From Ciborinia camelliae (Eukaryota; Ascomycota; Leotiomycetes; Helotiales; Sclerotiniaceae): a DNA stretch of 64,000 bases. Where the stretch lies: contig JANPYM010000013.1 in assembly GCA_025890175.1 (NCBI GenBank), positions 1,256,777 through 1,320,776 of the forward strand, read 5' to 3'. The notes beneath the pieces were generated by a model. That model saw nothing but the letters and a program-made list of their open reading frames with translations. It searched no databases and had not been told where the DNA came from. Every line of letters begins with the position of its first letter. The first letter of the stretch is position 1. Positions 1 to 10,137 of the stretch are shown here, piece after piece. The position numbers and the translations under genes are program-made.

Positions 1-573
1 AGGTTCCCTGAGGTTCATACGCATACGTCATTTTTTGGTGAGGATACGATACGATATTTACTGTACCTATACTTGGTGGAGGGGAAAGGTTTTCTGAATA
101 ACGTCCCGAGATTCTCAAGGTTCGCTGTTTGTTGTCCTGGAGATAGAAATAAGGATATTGTACAAGGGTTATTCACTTGACTGGTCATCAACTTTACTTT
201 ATTATTGGGACTTGAACTTGGGAGGTTTGATCTTGGTTTGGAGGGGATTGAGTGATTGGTATTGAGGAGATTTGTTTGGGAGACCCACCAACCATAGGAG
301 ACCATATCAGATCGGAGAACCACCACCAATCCAGACCATCCAATCCAACCAAGTCGACGAAATCTTGGTTCATTTTATCCACGATATCAAGGAATATAAC
401 GTGACGATCCGAGATCCTTGATTCTGTTCTACCTTTACCTCTCTTTGGCTTATTTCTGTTTCGTTATTTACTTCCTTTTCTCTTCACGAACTTGTGTTGG
501 AACTCTACTTTACGAACGTGAACGCGAATTACGAATTTACGAATTAATATCATACCCTGAGCAAAAGTTCGAG
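1..573. other. Upstream flank of the thaumatin-like gene
   Basis: No convincing gene. Open frames on either strand are short and low in complexity. The stretch directly before 574 is pyrimidine-rich and probably holds the promoter and 5' UTR of the thaumatin-like gene; no specific element can be assigned. Confidence 0.4.
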
Positions 574-1877
574 ATGATGAATGAGAGAGCGCAGCCCAAA
601 ATGAGTTCTACGAAGTCGCATCGTTCACAAAACTCTCCCTCACTATCACGAAAACTTCTAGCTGCTAGTCTTTGTCTTTTCGTACTTCCCATTGCAGATG
701 CTCATGTATATCATCGAAACAGAGCTGCCTGGAAGCCAAATTGGGACCCTAATCGACCTGTCCGAAAAGGACCTCCGACGAAGAGAGATGGGGGAATACC
801 GTTGGTGGTTAGCAATATGTGCCCTGACACAATATGGCCTGGAATTGGTACTCAAGCGGGAACTGGTACTGGGGTAGGAGGCTTTGCTCTTCAAACGGGA
901 GAGAGTAAGGCTATGACAGTTAGTGCCGATTGGCAAGGAAGAGTTTGGGGACGTACCAATTGTAGTTTTGCGGTTGGAGGAGATGGAGCTAGTAATGCTA
1001 ATGGAAACGATGGTTCTGGCGCTGCTTGTGTTACTGGTGATTGTGGGGGTCTCTTGGATTGTGCTATTACTGTGAGTTTTTTACCATTTCATATTTGGAT
1101 ATTTACTGATCGATACAGGGAGAAACGCCTGTTACTCTAGCAGAGTTTGATCTGGCAGGAAATGGAGGTTCTCAAACTTTCTACGATATTTCTCTAGTGG
1201 ATGGCTACAATATTCCCATGGGAATTGTCTACATTCCTGGTGACAACCCCGCACTCCAGGCCATTCCACCAAATCTTGTAAATGCTGCCTGTATAGCATC
1301 AGCCGGTTATCTTGCCGACATAGCAAGCACAGGTACAAACGGCAATTCCTCAAATTCCACTTACCCTATTCCTCTTGAAGATACCGTGGATAACGCCGGA
1401 GCCATGAGTTGGTGTCCATGGGATCTTCAAAAGAATCCACCCGACAAGCCAGGTGATGGCGTCTACCCTTATCCAGACGATACCATCCAACGTCCAACAT
1501 TCGATCCCTGTCTTTCCGCCTGCTCCAAAACCAACTCTCCCTCAGATTGCTGCACGGGTTCCTATGACGCGCCTACCAAATGCCCTCGCAACGATTTCGC
1601 CAACGGAGCCAATAAAATCTGTCCAGATGCATATGGCTACGCATTTGATGATCAGACATCGACATTCATCATCCCCACGGGAGGTGGATGGGAAATTGTC
1701 TTTTGTCCGGTGGGGAGGAGTACGAATATTCTCAAGGTGCTGGGGGATCAGATGAGAACCCTGGCGAGCGCGGGAAAGGTCACCAAGGATATTGCGGAGT
1801 TGGCGATGAATGAGACGTATATTAATGAGATGGCGATTAAGAATACGGGGGGGAGAGGGGTTGAGCGAGAAGGCTAG
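574..1877 (+). CDS. Thaumatin-like secreted protein (two exons)
   Basis: Predicted secreted thaumatin-family protein of about 418 residues, exons 574-1071 and 1119-1877. The 47-bp intron has a GTGAGT donor and CAG acceptor, and splicing restores the frame exactly. The N-terminus has a hydrophobic signal-like stretch (LLAASLCLFVLPIADA) about 30 residues in; an ATG at 601 is an alternative start nearer to it. The core shows thaumatin hallmarks: NMCPDTIWPGIG near the start, GRTNCSF, CVTGDCGG, YDISLVDGYNIPMG, a Cys-rich middle (PCLSACSK, DCCTG) and the family-typical ICPDAYGYAFDD. The domain is acid-cleft-like in type and probably acts in the wall or outside the cell; the substrate is not known. 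A run of seven G at 1847-1853 lies just before the stop, and another frame beyond it encodes a hydrophobic GPI-like tail, so the annotated C-terminus may be a frameshift artefact. Confidence 0.9.
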
Positions 1878-2002
1878 GTTGGGGAGTTGGGGGGCGTTGG
1901 TGGCGGTTTTGGCGGGGGGGATTTGGTTGTATTGATAGTGGTGGGGGAAAGGGGGTATATATTGGATTGTATTGTATTGCATTGAGGTGTACATGAGAGA
2001 GA

Positions 2003-2012
2003 NNNNNNNNNN
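2003..2012. other. Assembly gap (10 N)
   Basis: Ten undetermined bases. The gap lies 125 bp downstream of the thaumatin-like stop codon and next to G-rich sequence, so local base-calling may be unreliable. Confidence 0.99.
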
Positions 2013-2428
2013 GGTAACAATTAGAAGTTGGGAGATGGAAGATGGGAGATGGATAGAGAGATGGTTATGATTCATTCATACAGAGTGGTTCGGTTCGGTT
2101 CGGCGTTGAGATAGATACCCTTATTTTGTACCGGCTTTTCTTTTCATTGTTTTTGGGGGAGGGGGGATGGATGGATGGATGAGTGGGTGGGTGGATGGGT
2201 AACCTGATTATTCTTTTGATACCCTGCCTACCTACTTAGATACCTACTTAGATACCTAGACCCTATCCTACTTATTAGATACCGACCCTACTTAGATACC
2301 TATCCTATTATATCCTATTATCTTTACAATGAATGAATGAATTCATCACCTTTAAAATACCCCAAGATTGAAATTAAACTTGAAAAGCAGTTTTACTTTC
2401 ATCGCCCATGAGTCAATGAGTCAACGGC

Positions 2429-2470
2429 CTTGATCTTGATCTTGATCTTGATCTCGATCTTGATCTCGAT
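2429..2470. repeat. (CTTGAT)n microsatellite
   Basis: About seven tandem copies of CTTGAT, some with CTCGAT variants, in non-coding sequence. Confidence 0.9.
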
Positions 2471-3377
2471 TTGCTAGACCCGGGCATTGGATGCTATAGT
2501 GGGGATTTTTGTTGGGATCGATGAGGACGTGGTATGTTGTGGTATGTTGTGTGTGGTATGTATATAGGTTGTTTTGAAGAGAGGTGGGAAAGAGTGTTGA
2601 AAGGTGGGATTTAAATGGGGAGAGGGAATGGGAGGGAAGGGAGGGGAAGGGAGAATAATATTGGAATTTGGATGATATTGGAATTTGGATGGTTTGATAA
2701 TGGGATGATGGGATAAGAAGCGGTTATTGGTAAGGGGCGTTGCGGGCGTTGCAGGCGTTGCCGCGCGTAGTGGAGAATTCGGTTGGTCTTCAGGGCCCGT
2801 CTTATTAATTTGAGAAACTGCATCGCTGCAGTGCTGTGCAGTTGCGTGTGGGTTGCATTCTAAATAAGAACGAATTAGGCGTGAGGGTATTTGGGATACT
2901 ACTAAAAGAGGGATAGTTTCCACCACGATATTTCTTAAAGGGGAAACTTTACCCCGCTTAAATGTTGGAAACAAAGATTGTTATTTATCGGTTTATTTTT
3001 CGTCGGTTCATTCATGGTGTTTATTCATGGTGTTTCACGTTCATATCCGCGGTTGGATGATACGATACGATATAATGTGATATGATATGCTATGAGGAGT
3101 GCCATGTGAAACTACAATCCTAGTGTGGCCAGCCGCCAGAAACCTAGGCTTTCGTAGGATTCGCTTCCTGCCCATGCTTCTTATAATGCGCCAGGGCAGA
3201 CTTTTTCGACATGGTTTACTGCAGGATGGCACAACAGAGAGGCCCATGGTCGGCCACCAGTGTGGTTACATTGGGGCTTCAAACGATTTGGTTCATGGTG
3301 TATATCATGGAGTGCGAGAATTCGATGCTCATGGCTGAAGTTTCTGACATTCATCGGATTTTTGTTCATCAGCGCAA

Positions 3378-6107
3378 ATGCTTTGCAAATTATGCGCAAG
3401 GATTAATGTCACCGATTTGGTGCATCTAGCGAAGATCAATTATAAGAATTTGCAGAGGGAGCATCATGATCGCGCACCGGAGGCGCCATTTCTATCGTGG
3501 AGACATTATGCTCAATATGAGGACCTGGTAGTGGCGGCCCAAGTGGGCTGCGAGCTCTGCCAACTTCTCCTGGGAGCACTCAATGAGAAGATTCGGAGTC
3601 CCGAAGGAGGAGGATTGAGCTACAGAGATGCATTGCTGGAGATGGAGAAGGCGGGGACGTCGATGGGTTTCAATATCACAATCGATTCAAAGGATGAAGA
3701 GTTTCGTGGTTCCATGGGCCCGGGCATGATCCCCCGTGATAGAGCGGGCTATTTAAAGGGGAGGTTTGCTGGGGTTGGACCTTCAAAATACTCGAATGCT
3801 TTGGGAAACTCGTCTGCATCGGCTACCCTTAATGCAATAGCACCAGCACCGAGCATGGAGATTGACAACCCAAAATCCAAACCGAGGGAGATAAAATCTT
3901 CGCCCCAGTACATAACATCGTACAAAGACATCATACTTGATCGCCTAAGCTTTCATGTTGGGATTAAGGGTCCTGGTCAGAAAAAGCAGAGTCTTAATCC
4001 TCTGATCTTTTCGCTGCAAGTACCTCGAGGTATTATTTTTTCTCTTTACTGTTATCACTTAAGATTCACATGAGGTCATTTACTCACGGATTTCATAGGG
4101 CAAGCTAAATTCGTTGGCCCCCTTCACATCGGCCATTTTGCCCTTGATCCTGATCTTGGATCCGAAACCAATTTCGGTATCGCTCGGGATTGGATTAAAA
4201 CGTGCGTCGAGGAACACGATGAATGTCCTTCAATGGAGGATAAGCCACTCCCTTCAAGGGTGATCAATGTTGGCTCGGATGACAGGAAGCCATTTCTAGT
4301 TTTGACAAATCGTGGAAACGGCAAATTCATAGCACTCAGTCATTGCTGGGGCGGCTCAGTAGCAGAAAAGGCCAAACTGACCACGAAATCAGCGGAGTCA
4401 TTCAAGGACGAAATCCCAATGGCAAACTTACCCGCAAATTTTGTGGATGCAGTCTTAATTACTCGAAGCCTTGGGTTTGAATACCTGTGGATTGACTGTT
4501 TATGTATCATGCAAGACTCACGCGAAGACTGGGACGTTGAATCCAAACACATGGGCAATATCTACCGCGATGCCATAATAACCATTGCAGCAGCCGCGGC
4601 ACCCAAAGCCACCGATGGAATGCTACACACCTTTTCATCCTATGATCTCAGCGGTGGCCCCCCTGTCAAGCTCAAACTATCCAGCGACAGCAGCCCGGAA
4701 GATGATGTCGACATCGTCCAACGGGATTCCACACGAGAAGATCTCGGGCACCTTCTACGCCACGGACCGCTTGCCAACCGCGGCTGGACCCTCCAAGAAG
4801 AAGTCCTCTCGCCCCGTACCCTCTACTACGGGCTCCAACAAATCCACTGGCAATGCCTGCGCCAATATTCCTCCGCCGACGGCATCCACGACTACGATGT
4901 GCACTGGAAACGCGCGTTTCGATATGAGCGGATCAAAGATCGCATCTTCAAGCAAACGCACAGTCCGGACCACGACCCCCACGATCCCAAAAATATCAAC
5001 CAGTTGCTCATCGAATACCATGATGAAATGGTGGTCGATTATTGCTCTCGCAGTCTTACGTTTCCGTCGGATAAATTCCCGGCCTTTTCCGGCATTGCCA
5101 CGTTGGTGCATAATGAGCTGCGACATGGGGGGTATTTGAATTCGGTCTATTTGGCGGGGATTTGGAGTAGTCATTTGCGGGAAGGGTTGATTTGGTATTT
5201 TGGAGAGGATGCCACGTCCTTCATGTCCCATTCCCATTCCCATTCCCATTCCCATTCGATAATCCCCTCCTGGTCCTGGGCCACGGTAACCGGGGCCATC
5301 AAAAACCTCCACACCAAGATGCTTCTCCCGACTGCGCTGGACCCATCCCTCCACTCCCACAACATCACCCCCGCGAGTGTGAATCCGTACGGCGCGATTA
5401 CGGGTGGAGAGTTGGTGATCGATGGATGTACACTCCCGATGCGCGTCGCGGAACACGGGGTCAAATATCCTACCTCGGGAGATATGTTCTGGGATCCGGA
5501 TCCTGAGGTAGCACGGGAATGGGGGAGGAAAAGCCAGGTTTGGAAGGTAGAGAGGGAAGGGGTGGGTTCGTGGTTGGTGGTTGGGAGGGGAGATGGTGGA
5601 GAGGAAGAAGAGGAGGAAGAGTGGGAGAAGGAGAAGGAGAAAAAGAAAGAGAAACCAAACCTAGGCAACTTCAAGAAGCTACCATATAAAGTGCTCTTCA
5701 TAGCATCTCAGAACCGATATGCATTCGGTTTAGTTCTCAAGAAGGTTGCGGGCAAAAATGCAACTTCGAATGCAAATACCGAAGTCCGTCATAGAGTCCG
5801 TGATGCGGATAAAGATACCGCCAAGACAACGTCGTCTACGGTTTCTAGGTCTCGAGGTGAAGATCCCGATGATATGGAGGCAGACTGCACCGCAAAAGGT
5901 CTCACCAATACCGACTTGCAAGATGTAAATCTAAGTGGACCAGATGCAGAGGCAGATCTAGATCTAGATCTAGACTCGGAGATACCTACCTATCGCCGCA
6001 TAGGTCTCATAAAACTCCAAACGCAGGTAGTGACGAAAAGGTGGAATCTGGATCCATTCAAATGGTTGGATATGAAATGGGAACGGCAGAAATTGAGACT
6101 TGTTTAA
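3378..6107 (+). CDS. HET-domain (heterokaryon incompatibility) protein
   Basis: Predicted 886-residue protein, exons 3378-4029 and 4099-6107. The 69-bp intron (GTATTA donor, TAG acceptor) restores a continuous frame through IKTCVEEHDECP, a typical pre-HET segment. The N-terminus begins MLCKLC, the Cys-x2-Cys start common in fungal HET proteins. The HET core starts near residue 294 (FIALSHCWGG) and continues through LWIDCLCIMQD (about 347-357), the GNIYRDA block and RGWTLQEEVLSPRTL (about 445). HET domains act in nonself recognition and cell death in filamentous fungi; the partner cannot be inferred. The C-terminal half is unusual: a (HS)n tract from five tandem TCCCAT-type units at 5227-5257, an acidic/basic E/K tract at 5595-5655, and an LDLDLD run at 5955-5975. 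These look like replication-slippage insertions. No NACHT or repeat partner domain is fused. Confidence 0.9.
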
Positions 6108-6336
6108 GAAGGCTTCCTGGAGGTATCTCATTCTTCAACTGGATTTGCAACTTTGATTGTCGGTTGTTTGCTTTATATAATGGCGCTAATTTTTGCTCTT
6201 GCTCGTTTTATGTTAAGATTAAATAGGTATCTTCTTTCTCTCTTTCTTCTATATATAATTGGCCATCTTATCGTATTTATATAACAACCCCTGCTCCAAT
6301 CTATCAAAGCAAAGCAAACAATGGGATTAGGACATT
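6108..6336. terminator. Convergent 3' region between HET gene and ankyrin gene
   Basis: About 230 bp between two converging stop codons. It is AT-rich and presumably carries both 3' UTRs and polyadenylation signals; no specific signal is assigned. Confidence 0.35.
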
Positions 6337-7164
6337 CTAAGACGGCACTTTTCTAGCCTTCTCTTCCTTCCGTCTGTTGAACTCCTCTAACTCATCGCTG
6401 TCACTCCCGCTATACACGCTCCTATCATCATCATCCTCATCGGCCACCTCACTGTAATCCAAATAATTCAATTCCTGCTTCTCGGATGCAGCATTAGTCT
6501 CCCCCTCTTCATCATAATATGCGTAAACCTCGATATATTTCTTTAGTTCTGTGTTTTGCGCTGCGACTAATGTCATGGGTGTATGGCCTGCTTTATTTTT
6601 GATGTCTTTCTCACTGCCGGCTTCGAGCATTAATGCGACTAGTTCTTGACCTGCAGCCAAGTTTGTATGGGTGGGTGGGAGACCATTGATGAAGCGGATG
6701 GCGGAGTGGAGGGGTGTGTCGCCGGCTTCATCGCCTGTGGCGCGGGAGATGGGATCGCATTCGAATCCTTCTTGATTGAGGAACCAGTCGATCATGTCGT
6801 CTGATTGGGGTTATGTATGTTAGTCTGTTGTGCTTTGCTTGCTTTTGTTTGGGGGATAGGAATGGGGAATTGGAATTGGGATGAAATGGGGAACATACAG
6901 AGTCCCTGACTAGCAGCAATGTGATACATATAGTTTCCATTTCTATCTTTGGCATTGTTCAGAAGGTTGGTGGCTTCTTCTTCGCTTTTGCAGGCCTCGA
7001 CGATTTCCTTAATTAGCTCGATGTTGTTGCAGCGGGCTGCGTGGATGAGTTGCTCGGTGGGGGAAGCTCCCTGGAGGTGTATTAGTATAGGTTTCTAAAT
7101 CCAAGGGGAGATAGAAGTAGCATACATCGAATTCTTCATACTTAACATCCCTCGGATCCGCCAT
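6337..7164 (-). CDS. Small ankyrin-repeat protein with acidic tail
   Basis: Predicted 224-residue protein from three minus-strand exons: 7126-7164, 6899-7070 and 6337-6800. Both introns have GTATG donors and CAG acceptors, and the frame is preserved (13 codons, then phase 1). The N-terminus reads MADPRDVKYEEFD. Three ankyrin-like units follow: EQLIHAARCNNIELIKEIV, NGNYMYHIAASQGLYDMIDWFL (across the second junction) and GDTPLHSAIRFING, ending with KNKAGHTPMTLVAA. The C-terminus is acidic, rich in D/E/S (VADEDDDDRSVYSG), then basic. Size and layout (ankyrins plus charged tail) recall yeast Yar1, the chaperone of ribosomal protein Rps3, but similarity was not tested and the role stays open. It is divergent from the RPC11 gene, with start codons about 1 kb apart. 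Confidence 0.85.
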
Positions 7165-8216
7165 TTTATCCGAACTTCACCTTTCGTCCCGTCGTACTTT
7201 CGTCCGAAGAATCAAAAACCCCTCAACTCTCAACCGGAAATCCAAACCCAACCCGCCAACGAAAGCGTGTCGAACGAAAGGATCGCGTACCAAAAACCCC
7301 AGTGCAGAAATGCTATGCTATGCTACCCGCTAAACAATTCGTGAAATGCGTAAATTCGTGAGGAGATCCCCTTCCCTTTCCTTCCCTCGAGAGAGAGAAA
7401 TTGGCAAATCCAATCTACTTGCTACAAAAGTTCAGATGAGAGATTGAAAGATTCAATCGGGACTGTTCAATGTCGAATGGGATGAGATGAGAAGGGATGA
7501 GAGTGGATGAGATGGGATGAGAGTAGACAAGAAGGGATGAGAGTGAGGAAAGTAGAGGATCAAGTGAAGGAGATGGAGTGAATATTTTATATCCTCACTC
7601 TAAAGTTTCGATGGAATGGTACCTCCACCGGTAAACAAACACAAGCAACATAACCAACAGCAGGGAGAAACCACGAGCGCTTCTCCCAAACACTATCCAC
7701 GAACCTAATGCACCCACGCGCTTCTCCCATTGGTGCAAACGAGCCGATCTCACAATTTGCAGCCCATAGTCCACCCCACCGACCGAGCCTGCCATTTCCA
7801 ATTCTGCCCAGCCCAGCCCCAGCCGCCGTGTGATGGTGTGTCGGTGTAGGTATGTAGGTATTTTTAGCTGGGTGCGCACGGATGGATGGTCGTGTATTAT
7901 GTAAGCAAGCGAAGGGGGGAAAATTTTGCTAGGGTATGTCGGTTAGGATTGCGATATGATACGTAGTGAAGTGATGATAAAGAAATTCATGGAGAGAGAT
8001 AATTTTCTACTCGAAGTTGCGCATTATTGCATCAAATTATTCGATACGGATTCTCTTTTTTGAAGGATTGATTAAGTATTTTATAAGAGATTTTATTTGA
8101 GAACGGAAGGAAAGCTCGCGGATTTCAATTAAAGAGGAAAGAACGAAAGAAAGGAAGGAAGGAATATCCAGAAAGCAATCTCGAATTGTGCGATAAATAA
8201 ATATCAAACCATCAAA
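7165..8216. promoter_or_regulatory. Divergent intergenic region, ankyrin gene / RPC11
   Basis: About 1 kb between two divergent starts, so it should hold both promoters. A GGGATGAGA-type degenerate repeat covers roughly 7480-7560. A short minus-strand frame at 7595-7879 has no supporting features. No further element could be assigned. Confidence 0.4.
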
Positions 8217-8831
8217 ATGCTCCTCTGTAGGTCCCTCTCCATCCCCCACAACTCAACCCAACAACTCAACCCAACTAACCCCTCACCCATCCAGTCTGTC
8301 CCTCCTGCAGCAACATCCTCACGGTCTCGGTGACGCCTCATTCGTCAACGCCGACGCCGACCTCGACCAGCGATCTCACGGGCGCAAACCGCCTCGAATG
8401 TCTCACGTGTCCCTACCAATATATCCTTACGCGCAGCATCTACGACCGCAAGACCTTTGTCCGCGAGGAGAAGGAGGATGTGTTTGGAGGCAAAGATGCC
8501 TGGGCAAATGCAGATACCTATCCCAAACAGTGTGCGAATAGTGAGTGTAATGGCATGGTCGCCGCCGCGAGGTTTGTGCAGATCCGGAGTGCCGATGAGC
8601 CGATGACCGGGTTTTATAGGGTGAGTTTTTCGGGGGTTTTCTTTTCTTTCTTGATTGTTGGTTTTGGGGGAGCGGGAGGGGTGGAAGGGAAAGGGTAGGG
8701 AGGGAGGGGGGGGAGGGGCATAGGGATGATGGGATGGGATGTGATAAGATGGGAATGAGGCTATGGAAGGATCAAGGCTAATGATTTGTGTGTAGTGTAT
8801 GACATGTGCGAACCAATGGAGAGAGAATTAG
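8217..8831 (+). CDS. RPC11: RNA polymerase III subunit C11
   Basis: Predicted 123-residue subunit of RNA polymerase III, related to Rpb9/TFIIS and involved in transcript cleavage and termination. Exons are 8217-8226, 8295-8620 and 8796-8831; the first is only 10 nt (MLL plus one base). Splicing gives the diagnostic start MLLFCPSCSNILTVSV, a Cys-x2-Cys zinc ribbon. A second half-ribbon, CLTCPYQYIL, follows near residue 35. The C-terminal TFIIS-like ribbon has CANSECNGM and, across the last junction, FYRCMTCANQWREN. Length is close to the yeast protein. The acidic catalytic residues expected in the C-terminal ribbon appear as RSADEP. A Thr/Ser/Pro-rich insert lies between the first two Cys pairs. 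It converges on MED31, with about 660 bp between the stops. Confidence 0.95.
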
Positions 8832-9493
8832 ATGAATGGCGCAGATTTGCAAAACTGTCAGTATTACGGAATTGGGGGGAACGGGTGTAGGAAACATGTT
8901 ATATCAGGGTCGCAAAGGAATCTTCACGAAGGAACTGTCACGAAGATTGTGTCCGACAAGTAAAGAGCAAAAGTGTTGGGCGCACACGGCGTATGAAAAT
9001 TGGGCTGGGTTTTGCAAAAAGGCGTCATGGATCAATATACCTTGTGGGAAGGGTAGTTTGCATGGTATGGGTGTAGATAGCATATCATAAACGGCGTCCG
9101 ATTCTTCATAAAGATAAATTTAAAAATACGCTTTTATATCTCAACCAAACTCCTCTCCAATGAAACAATTGGTTCATATCTCAAACCTAGAACTCCTGGT
9201 ATATCGTCAAATACTTTTCCACCCAATTTCTACGACTTTAGGTTACTCTGATACCCGAATACTACAACCGATTAACCCTCTTCATGAGTGGAGTAGCTGT
9301 CTGTGATGGCCTTCAAGCGACCGTTGTCACAAACGACATATGTATCAGTCCCATACCGAGGTCGTTCAGAAACGAGGGGAGGAAGAGTAAACCGGCTCCA
9401 AAACACACGCTGCCACACCCACAGCTAAACCTGGGGGGTCCTACCAATTGAATATTTTTTGACTAACTGATTTTCCCCTTCCCTTCCCCTCCA
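8832..9493. other. Convergent spacer RPC11 / MED31 with a short open frame
   Basis: Holds 3' UTR-like sequence. An 84-codon plus-strand frame at 8836-9090 starts 4 bp after the RPC11 stop. It has six cysteines but no signal peptide or recognisable motif, so it could be UTR or a gene relic. The rest shows nothing. Confidence 0.35.
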
Positions 9494-10137
9494 TCATTCC
9501 CTACTCCACCTCTCCACTGCCGCGAAATCCTCATTGGCAAGCATAGCCACCACTTCCATACTCAAACAATCTCTCCTAAAATTCTCATTCTGTAATAATT
9601 CCAAATGTTTGAGACTAGGTCCAGGATAGGTGAGGAACTTGAGATATGGGGGTTGGGTAAAGTACTGGAGGTATTTGAGGTAGGCGATAAAGGCTGGGGA
9701 GCTTAGGAGAGTGCCGGAGGAGAGGGAGGCTAGGTGGGTTAGGTAAAAGGGAGAGGAGATCGCGTTGACAAACTGGGAGATGGGGGTCAGTTGATGTGGA
9801 GTAGGAAGAGGAAGAGCGTCAGTGGAGGGGAAGAGGGGGGAGCGCGGTGGAATTCAGAAAGGGTGTGTGAGATGCCAAGGGATAGACACATCATGCTACT
9901 TGCACAACGCGCAGAACATAATTGGCACATCTCTAACAATCCCACCATCTCCCTTTGTCCCACATATGCCATCCACCAGCTCAAGTAACATCGAAATCCC
10001 CAACATACCTCAAGTTCAATTTCAAACCTCGTAAATCCTCCAAACTTCGGTTCCTCAGATTCCCCCGGTATCGGTGGTGTCTCTGGATTACTCTCATCCA
10101 TGATAACATCCTGCAAAGGAGAGTTGGTCATCGTCAT
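9494..10137 (-). CDS. MED31: Mediator complex subunit 31 (Soh1)
   Basis: Mediator middle-module subunit, a nuclear transcription co-activator component. Two minus-strand exons, 10009-10137 and 9494-9772, are separated by a 236-bp intron (GTATGT donor, CAG acceptor) in phase 0, giving about 135 residues. The joined sequence carries the Med31 signature: TRFEIELEFVNAIS across the junction, then FYLTHLA, SPAFIAYLKYLQYF, QPPYLKFLTYPGPS and LKHLELLQNENFRRD, ending VERWSRE. The start at 10137 gives MTMTNSPLQD and a length near the family's usual size. The frame stays open upstream to 10308, but that extension would be unusually long. Confidence 0.95.

Larger units (their letters stand above)
1878..3377. 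other. Intergenic spacer with simple repeats
   Basis: No supported gene. It contains the assembly gap, a GGATGGAT-type stretch near 2165-2200, degenerate TACCTACTTAGA repeats around 2225-2310, and a run of six-base CTTGAT units at about 2429-2470. A minus-strand frame at 2474-2974 is Pro/Ser/Thr-rich with no recognisable domain and is not called. Confidence 0.5.

Noticed and set aside
2474..2974. Minus-strand frame of 166 codons
   Set aside because: Pro/Ser/Thr-rich low-complexity translation of repeat-like DNA; no start context or domain.
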